DNA of 37,535 nt from Nitrobacter vulgaris. GTDB lineage: Bacteria > Pseudomonadota > Alphaproteobacteria > Rhizobiales > Xanthobacteraceae. The notes below the pieces were generated by a model. That model ran no database searches. It was given only the letters and a program-made list of their open reading frames with translations, and had not been told where the DNA came from. Location of the stretch: NCBI RefSeq assembly GCF_002028545.1, contig NZ_MWPQ01000041.1:1-37535 (forward strand). The letters run 5' to 3'. Shown here in pieces: positions 23,887 to 32,200 of the stretch. The translations under genes were made by a program, and so were the position numbers. Numbering within the stretch: position 1 is the first letter of the stretch; each line of letters opens with the position of its first letter.

Positions 23887-24754
23887 CCGGCTTAGAAGTT
23901 AGTCGACGGACTTCAGAACCAAGTGGCGAGCGTGAGTTGGCCGGCGTAAAAAGCGGTTATGTACATCTTGAAATAAGAAATTTTAGCCAAAACTTCGACG
24001 TTTTGACTAGCCTACCTGTACAGTAACGTCTTCCGATCAGCGTGTTCAATCCGGTATACGGTGGTCCACTTCCGCGAGTCAGCTCGTTGTTGCAAGCCAT
24101 CAACTTTGACAGCAAACTCAGTCGGGCTGGCATCTATTTTCGGGACCAAATTGAGCTCGACGGTTAGACGTTATCCTAACAACCGGCAGGCAAGCTGTGT
24201 GTTGAGTCGACCTCATGAGGGGACGCACAGGCCGTGACCTTTCACTGGTGTTTCGTCTGGCGTCGTCAACGGATTGTCTTTTGAATCGACAAAGAAGACG
24301 GCCAGCAAGCTGGCGCCTCCTCGTCGCTCGCTCCGACGTGGCTGCGGATGGCGCCAGGCATTAAGTAGGCATAGATAAATGCCGATGCTGCATGGCGGTG
24401 AGACGGTGATTTACCTCCCGGAGGATAACTCACCATCACAGCAACTATCCTCTTTTCCTACAACATTTGGCAGTGCGTGCTCGAAGACGACTTCCACTTG
24501 ATCCCGTGTTGCGGGATGGCGCACGAGGTTCCAAGAATGATCGACGCTGCTACCAGCGAGACGGGGGCCGCCCGCATTGCACCTGGCACTGCTGTTGCTG
24601 TCAGAGATGCCCACAGTGCACGGATCCGATGGGAAAATCCACTGATCAACATCATCGCACAATCCTGACGAACTCACCTTCCGTGCAACTTTGGTCTGAG
24701 CGTTATAGTTCCTTGCAGTAGAAAGCACGGACAACAGGCCAAATCGGAACTCGC
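23887..24754. other. Long region without a recognised gene
   Basis: Frames are short. A minus-strand tail around 24214-24310 (SLLAVFFVDSKDNPL, then TPDETPVKGHGLCVPS, stop near 24214) looks mildly coding but lacks an identifiable start. On the plus strand 24477-24668 is open (LEDDFHLIPCCGMAHEVPRM, then DAATSETGAAR), not recognised. A small inverted repeat GCCAG-CAAG-CTGGC lies at about 24301-24314. I see no EcfG motif. Given the remnant genes on both sides, this is probably degraded sequence. Confidence 0.35.
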
Positions 24755-25180
24755 TCAAGCGACGAGCACGATCTTTCCTTTCGGCTGAGGCCTTACGCGT
24801 TTTAAAATAAAATGACCCTCACGAGCACCTGAGAGTGTTAAGACATCCCCTACCGAACGAGCGGAGTTGTGTTTCACCGCCGATCAAATCAATCACGGCG
24901 TTCGCATCCCGTACTTCCTCCTCAAAGCGTGGGGCCGGCAATCGATCACAGTATCTGCGCCAAAGTTACGCGCGAAAGATATGTCGCTCGTCGACCCGAT
25001 TGCGATCGTTTGAAGGCCCGCGAGGTTCACGATGATCTGTGCGATGACCTCGCTTAGGGGAACGTTCGCAAGCTGCTCCGGCGCATGATGGTTGGTGAAG
25101 TGAACAAGGAAGGGCGCGGTAGCTATCGCGCCAGTGTCACGGCCTCCAAGCGTGCCATATGTCCGGGCACGCACCTTGTG
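24755..25180 (-). pseudogene. Zinc-type (MDR) quinone oxidoreductase remnant
   Basis: On the minus strand: DTGAIATAPFLVHF, then AGLQTIAIGSTSDISFARNF, GADTVIDCR (about 24940-25150), then in the next frame PRFEEEVRDANAVIDLIGGE, TQLRSFG (about 24845-24925), then after a gap DVLTLSGAREGHFILKRVRP, QPKGKIVLVA to a stop at 24755-24757. These are, in order, the nucleotide-binding core (A(T/I)GS...LGADxVID), the VIDLVGGET motif and the GKIVL C-terminus of MDR-family quinone oxidoreductases. Most of the N-terminal half, the glycine-rich loop and about 60 residues between the last two pieces are missing, with at least two frame changes. Non-functional. Confidence 0.65.
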
Positions 25181-25497
25181 ACAGAAGCGCAGGCCCTAGT
25201 CGCCCGGCGCCCTAGCATCGAGCACAACGAGGCTATCGATAGTCCGACCCGATGATTGCGGAGCAAATCGCCGGTAACGGGACTCTCTCCGCCTTCTGAA
25301 CCAAAGATTATCGAGCACGCGGCGGCATTCCAGCGCGCTCAGTCTGCAAGAGCAGACCGTTCTCGAATGTTGCGCCTCGACTAACCCTTCAAGAGGCCGC
25401 TAAGATTTGTCATTTTGAGGATGTTACACTCCAGTCACGGCAGTCTCGACTGGGAATAGGCAGCGACCGGAGAATGTTTCCATGCTACGGTGGGCCG
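25181..25497. other. Region without a recognised gene
   Basis: No frame longer than about 40 codons looks coding, and there is no hairpin or EcfG motif. It may include the diverged 5' part of the quinone oxidoreductase remnant. The promoter for 25498 is presumably at the right end. Confidence 0.3.
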
Positions 25498-25752
25498 ATG
25501 ACTACACCAAAAGAGTACGTTCAATCCTGGCTCGACGTTAGCGTTGACGTGGACGAGCAACAGGGCTCGCACAGCGATCACGCCGCCGTCCAGCGGTCGG
25601 CCTATAACCTCGTCAGCGCTGCACGCGAGCACGGCTTCTCGAAGGAACAGATCGAGGCTGAACTGGAAGGCGACGTCAAGACCTACATCCGCGCCAGCAT
25701 CGATCGTCAAAATGCTGCAGAGGACACTCGTCTCCGCGACGACCCTCAATAG
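25498..25752 (+). CDS. Small acidic hypothetical protein
   Basis: 84 residues from ATG 25498; the frame is open to 25474 but the extra residues (MFPCYGGP) look non-coding. The sequence MTTPKEYVQSWLDVSVDVDE, HAAVQRSAYNLVSAAREHGF, SKEQIEAELEGDVKTYIRAS, IDRQNAAED is largely helical and resembles small rhizobial proteins of the DUF768 type (WL...A..L...A...GI..E.I..E.......I...I), but the match is loose. Function unknown. The next gene begins eight bases downstream, so the two are probably one operon. Confidence 0.65.
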   Translation: MTTPKEYVQSWLDVSVDVDEQQGSHSDHAAVQRSAYNLVSAAREHGFSKEQIEAELEGDVKTYIRASIDRQNAAEDTRLRDDPQ

Positions 25753-25760
25753 CTCAGCGC

Positions 25761-26015
25761 ATGGGCCAAGCTTTCAAATCCGATGTTCAAATCGTTGAGG
25801 TCAGGACAGATGACTATGTGAGAGGCATCGCGCAACGAGAGTATTGGGCGGTCGCCGCTGCGCCCGAGCAAGCCGTGATGCTAGTGCTCGTCGCCGTGCC
25901 CGAGGGATGGGCATGTTCCTTATCGGAACTGCCGGTGGAGAAAATTGCGGGTAACCTCGTGCTGCAGCCCGGTGAGGCCCGCCTGATCCGCAGGGGATAT
26001 TTTCACCCGACCTGA
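25761..26015 (+). CDS. Small hypothetical protein
   Basis: 84 residues, ATG 25761, eight bases after the preceding stop. The sequence MGQAFKSDVQIVEVRTDDYV, RGIAQREYWAVAAAPEQAVM, LVLVAVPEGWACSLSELPVE, then LQPGEARLIRRGYF alternates strands and short helices, as in a compact soluble domain. No recognisable family. No strong ribosome site, which suggests translation coupled to 25498-25752. It ends 186 bases before the convergent ndvB stop. Confidence 0.5.
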   Translation: MGQAFKSDVQIVEVRTDDYVRGIAQREYWAVAAAPEQAVMLVLVAVPEGWACSLSELPVEKIAGNLVLQPGEARLIRRGYFHPT

Positions 26016-26200
26016 CGCCCAGCAGCGGGTCGCCAAACAGAGTGGGTTCGTGCCGCCCGGCGGCAATACTATGGTCTTCGGTCTTTTTTGCACGTCGGAC
26101 ATTTTTGCTTCGAACATTTCTCGCTTAGAAAAAGCTGGCCCGGGCGTTCTCATCACCGATAGTTAGAACACTCGTCGCGGTTCTCGTCGCGTTCAGCTCC

Positions 26201-29200
26201 CTACTTTAGATTCGACTGTACGCCCCCAAGATGGATCAAGAGGACATGTTTCCCTCCATCTAAGGGAACGCGAACAACCCCTTCAATGCGCCCAACAGGC
26301 GCGCCGTCAAGGACAGCTTCCACCACATTGCGGCCCGCGCCAGGCAGGTTCCGAACGTGGATATCATAGTACGTTGAGGCTATTGTTACCGCGACTTCGA
26401 AACCCGGCCAGGCGGAGGGAATACGCGGGTCAACGACGAGAAACGCACCCTCGCGGCGAATGCCAAGAATGCTCTCGACCCCTGCGCGGTACATCCACGC
26501 CGCTGAGCCCGTGTACCAGGTCCACCCCCCGCGCCCCGTATGAGGTGACACGGAGTAGACGTCGGCGGCAACCACATAAGGCTCGACCTTGTAGCGCTCG
26601 ACCTCTTCGAGGGTCCGGGCGTGATTTATCGGATTAACCAGCGAAAACAGATCGGCGGCACATGCGCCCTTCCCCAGCTTCGCGAACGCCATGATCGCCC
26701 ACATGGCAGCATGACTATACTGCCCGCCATTTTCCCGCAGCCCCGGCGGGTAGCCCTTGATGTAGCCCGGATCGCGCGACGTAATGTCGAAGGGCGGCGT
26801 GAATAGCAGGGCGAGGCCATCGTCACGGCGGATGAGATGCCGGTCGAGTGCCGCCATTGCCCCGGCGGCGCGCGCGGGATCGGCGGCTTCCGACAGCACC
26901 GCCCAGGACTGGGCGATGGAGTCGATCTGGCATTCCTCGCTATCCTTCGAGCCGAGCCACGTCCCGTCGTCGAACGTAGCCCGGCGATACCATTGGTCAT
27001 CCCATGCATCCCGCTCAATCATGGCTTGGACGGAGGCGGCATGCGTCCGCCAGCGGTGGGCGCGGTCCGGATCACGAATGTCAGCGAATGGAGCAAAGAG
27101 CGCCATGGTGCGCACCAGCAGCCAGCCGAGCCATACGCTCTCGCCCTTGCCGCCCTCACCGACCCGGTTCATGCCGTCGTTCCAATCGCCCGTACCGATG
27201 AGCGGCAGGCCGTGCTCGCCCGTAAGGTCGAGGCATTGGTCGAGACCGCGGGCGCAATGCTCGAACAGGGACGCCTGCTCGTCCGCTATCATCGGCTGGA
27301 AGAACGCATCGTGCTCTCCGGTGCCAAGGGTCGGTCCCTCCAGAAACGGCAAAACCTCGTCCAGAACGGCAGTGTCGCCGGACGCCTTGATATAGGTCGC
27401 GGCAGCGAAGGCGAGCCAGACCCGGTCGTCGGAAATGCGTGTGCGCACGCCCTGACCCGAATGCGGCAACCACCAATGCTGGACGTCGCCTTCGACAAAC
27501 TGTCGACCGGCCGCGCGCAGGAGATGGCGGCGCGTCTCGTCCGGCGCGGCAAAGGACAGTGCCATGGTATCCTGGAGCTGATCGCGGAAGCCGTAGGCGC
27601 CACTCGCCTGGTAGCTAGCCGAGCGTGCGAGCACGCGGCACGCAAGTGTCTGATAGAGCAACCAGCCGTTCAGCATGAGGTCCATCGTCCGGTCCGGGGT
27701 CTTTACCCTCACTGCGCCGAGCAGGTTATCCCAATGATCCGCCACCGATGCCAGCACGGTGTCGAGGTCGGTTTTGCGGGTTCGGGCGATCAGTTTGCGT
27801 GCGTCCTCGACCGAACCGCATTGTCCGAGGAGCCAAACGATCTCGGTCGTCTCACCTGCCCCGAGTTCGATGCTCGTTGCGAGCGCAGCGCAGGGGTCGA
27901 AGCCGGCACCAACCGCACCGGACAGCGTTCCGCCATGGACCAGCGCGGCCGGTGCTTCAAGTGCACCATTATGACCGACAAACTCGGCGCGGTCGGCCGT
28001 CCAGGCCGTCTGCCGCCCGCCAAGATCGGCGAAGGCGATCCGGCCGGGAAAGGCGGTGCTCCAGGGATTGCGGGCGAGAATGGCGCCGCTGGCCGCATCG
28101 ATCTCCGTTACGATGAACGGCGCGGAGGCACCGCGGGACGTGCCAAGCACCCACTCGGCATAAGCGGTGATCGACAGCCGCCGGGCGTGTCCTGAGCGGT
28201 TGCTAAGTGTCAGCCGGGAGATCTTGACCGGATCGGACAGCGGCACGAATTGCAGCAGCTCGAGCGCAATGCCGTTTGCCTCGTGCTCGAAGCGACTGTA
28301 GCCGAAGCCATGGCGGGCGACATAGAGCCCGCCATCTCGGATGGGTTGTGCCGTCGGGCTCCAAAGATCGCCCGTGACCTCATCGCGGACATACATCGCC
28401 TCGACGGGGGGGTCGCTCACCGGATCGTTCGACCATTGCGTCAACTGGTTTTCGCGGCTGTTCCCGGCCCAAGTATAGCCGGGTCCCTCCGTCGAGACCT
28501 GGAAGCCGAAGCAGGAATTGGCGATCACGTTGATCCAGGGGGCGGGCGGCAGGCGCTCACCGTCGAGGACGGTCACGTATTCTCGCCCGTCTTTGTCAAA
28601 GCCGCCTAGACCATTGAAGAATTCGAGACCGGCTGTCGCCACCGCCGCCGCCGACTGCTGGGCGGCGGGAATTGCCGCCCTCGGTTTTGGATGTTTGAGC
28701 GGCAAAGATCCGCCCGACGGCGGTCGTAGGCGGGCGAGCTGATCGGCGAGCGTACCGCGATATGCGTGCAGGACGACACGGGCGACCGCATGCAGCAGCG
28801 AGCGGGCCTCGACGTTCATGAGGTCGGCACGGAGCGTATAGACCGTGCCTTGCGAAGGGACGTCGCCAACGCGCGGTCGCGACTGGCTGCTGCGCACCGC
28901 GGTTTCGATCGCAATCTGCAGGTCCTGCAGATAGGAAGCGGCGTGCTCGTTAACGATGACAAGATCGACCGCGAGACGCTTCATGCGCCAGTACTCGTGC
29001 GCGCGGAGCAACTGGGCGACCTGAGCCATGTCCTCGATATCGTAAATTCGCAGCACGACGATCGGCAGGTCGCCGGAGATACCATAGGGCCACAGGCCAG
29101 ACTGGGCGCCCGCTCCGCGCAGGATCGCCTCCGAAGATGCCCGGAAGCGCAAGTCGGCGTAGAGGATGGGCGCCGCGAGGCGCTGGAAATCTGCCGCCTC

Positions 29201-32200
29201 TGTCGTGGCGATGCCGAGATGCCGAAGCTGGACCTGTCCCTGCGTCCACGCCAGGGTCTTCGCCCGGTCGAATGCGTTGCGGTCATGGTGCTTGTCGATG
29301 AGTCCCAAAAGTTCGTCTCGTGACGATGCGACAACGGTCCAGAAGGCGACCCGCGCAACCTTTCCGGCGGGAACCATCACTCGTTCCCTAAGCGAGAAGA
29401 TCGGATCGAGAACCGTCCCCACCGTTTTTGAAAGCGGCTGGCCGTCCAGGATAGCGGTGGCGTCGGCAACCGCGCGGCCGCGGCCAAGAAAACGAGCCCG
29501 ATCGGTCTCATATTGCGGATCGGCCGCGACCTCGCCTTCAACGACAGCGAAATGGGCAACCCAGAGCCGTGGCTCGTTGTTCGACCTCGGACGGCGAGTC
29601 GCGAGGAGCGCGTCGAATTCGGGAAGATGCTCGGTCTGCACGAACAGCTTGGAAAAAGCCGGATGGGCATTGTCAGCGGCCGGCGCCGCCAGCACCACCT
29701 CCGCGTAGGACGTGATCTCGATCTCGCGCGGCCGGCCTCCCTTGTTGGTCAAGCTGACGCGGCGGACCTCGCCATCGTCCTCGCTCAAAACCAGGATGTC
29801 CGTTGTCGTCGTTAGACTGCCATCGCGGTGGACGAACTGTGCATGGTCCTCGCCGAAAAAGACTTCGTCGTGATCGGCACCGCTGCCGTCGGACCGTGCG
29901 CCTACCGACCAAATTTTCCCACTTCGGCTGTCTTTGAGAAAAAGGAATGATCCCCAGTAGTCGCGAGTCGTGTCCTCCCGCCAGCGCGTCACCGCGATGT
30001 CTCGCCAGCGACTGTAGCCGCCTCCGGTCGCGGTCAGCATCACGGCGTAGCGTCCGTTCGAAAGCAGATGCGTGACCGGCGGGCCGCCCGTCGATGCCGA
30101 AAGGCGGCGTACAGTCACGGCCTCGGTGACCGTCCCCGGAGGGGCTGACTTCACCTCCTCAGCGCGGGGATGCACAATCGCAACCTCCGTTGGTATGCGC
30201 TCCTGCAACAGAAGCTCGCTGGCCTTTACCATAGGCTCGCGATGGAACCTGGCGCGCATACAGCCATCGTACAGGGTGTTGGCGATGGCGACGATGGTCA
30301 TGCCCTGGTGATGCGCCATAAAGGCGCGCACGATCACGACGTTCTCCCCCGCCGGCAGACGCGAGCGGGTGAAATCGAGAGATTCATAAAAGCCGTAGCG
30401 GCCCCGAGCGCCCATCGCCACAAGCCGGACGTAGTTCGCTTCCGCGCGCGCCGGATCGACCATGGCCGCCAGCGCCGTGGCGTAGGGCGCGATCACGGCG
30501 TTCGCCGAGAGCCCGCGCTTGAGGCCGAGGCCGGGCACGCCGAAGTTGGAATATTGATAGGTGAATTCGATGTCGCGAGCGTTGTAGGCCGATTCTGAAA
30601 CGCCCCAGGGAACCCCTAGGGATTGGCCATACGCCTGCTGACGTTTCACAACCAGATGGCCGGTCTGCCCGAGCAGACTGTCGTCGGGCGCGCGCATCAC
30701 CAGCGACGGCATCAGGTATTCGAACATTGACCCCGACCAGGAGACCAGCGCCGCGCCGCCACCAAGCGGCGTTACCGCCCGGCCGAGGCGGAACCAGTGC
30801 TTTGTCGGGACGTCGCCCTTGGCGATCGCAAACAGGCTCGCGAGCCGCGCTTCGGACGCGAGAAGGTCGTAGCAGCTCGGGTCAAGGCCATTGTCGGCAA
30901 GCGAATAGCCGATCGAAAGCAGCTTCCGATCGGGATCGAGGAGAAAAGCGAAATCCATTGCCAGCGCCATTTCGCGCGCTGTGTTGGCGAGCGCCTTCAA
31001 CCGCCCGTTCAGAGGGTGGGCGGGGTCGGCAAGTCCGGGACGATCGCGCAAAAATTCGAGCCCAATCCTCTTCAATGCCCCGATCCAGAACAGGAGATCC
31101 GGTGTGTCGCAGTCCTCAGAAATGGGCGTAACGCTGCGAGCGGCCGCGGCTGCCTTTTCGGTAAGCCGGTTCAAGGAGGCGGCTATCCGTTCGATTGCCT
31201 CAGCCCCATTCAACCGGGTCTCGATATCGTCAAGAGCGGCGAAGAGCGAGTGCCCCCTGCCCCCCGCGTTCGTCGGCAGAGCTTCCGCAGCCTCGCGCGC
31301 CAGTCGGAGGGCATCGTTCATCCCGACTCTCGTATCCGGCATGCACGTCGGATCCATCCATTCTTCGCAGGCATTGGCGAGCGCAATCAGATGGCCAGCG
31401 AGATTGCCACTGTCGACCGACGAGACATAAGCCGGGTCGAGCGGGCGCAGATCCCGCGTATCGTACCAGTTGAAGAAGTGCCCCTTGAACTGGGCGAGTT
31501 TCCGCATCGAGCCGAGCGTAGCCTCGAGGCGCTCAACGGTCTCGGTCGTTCCCGCCCAGCCGAAGTCGCGGGCGGCGACCGCGGACAGGAGATAAAGTCC
31601 GATGTTGGTGGGCGAGGTGCGGTGCGCGAGCGCGGGCTTCGGATCTTCCTGGAAGTTGTCGGGCGGCAGCATGTTGTCGTCCGGCGTCACGAAGGTCTCG
31701 AAATAGCGCCAGGTGCGGCGCGCGATGAGGCGCAAGTCGGTCGCATCTGCCGGCGAAATCGAAAGCCGCCGCGCGATCGGCGGCGCCCGGCTGATCCGGA
31801 AGGCGAGTGCCGGCGCACATGCCCACAGCAGTACGAAAGGCAGGACGAGCGGCCAGGATGCCGGAACAGCCGCGAGCGTGAGCGCCGCCAGGGCCAAGCC
31901 GAGCACCACGCCGCCTGCCATCCCGCGATAGAAGCCGCCCATGCCCAGCCGAGCCGCCGCCGTCGATTTCGCTGCCGTAGTCCATTCGAGGAGATGACGG
32001 CGAGTCACGAACAGTCGCAGCAGGGTTCTGGCGATGGCGTCTGCCGCCCGTTGCGCATGGTCGGGCAAAAAGGCGACCGTGAACGACGTCTGGGCGGCGG
32101 CGAGGCGGAGACCTCCGGCAAGCGCGCCGAGATGGTTGCGCACGCGAAGCCCGGCGCGACGTGGCAGGACCGAGAAGACGCTCGGGAGGAATGCCGGGAT

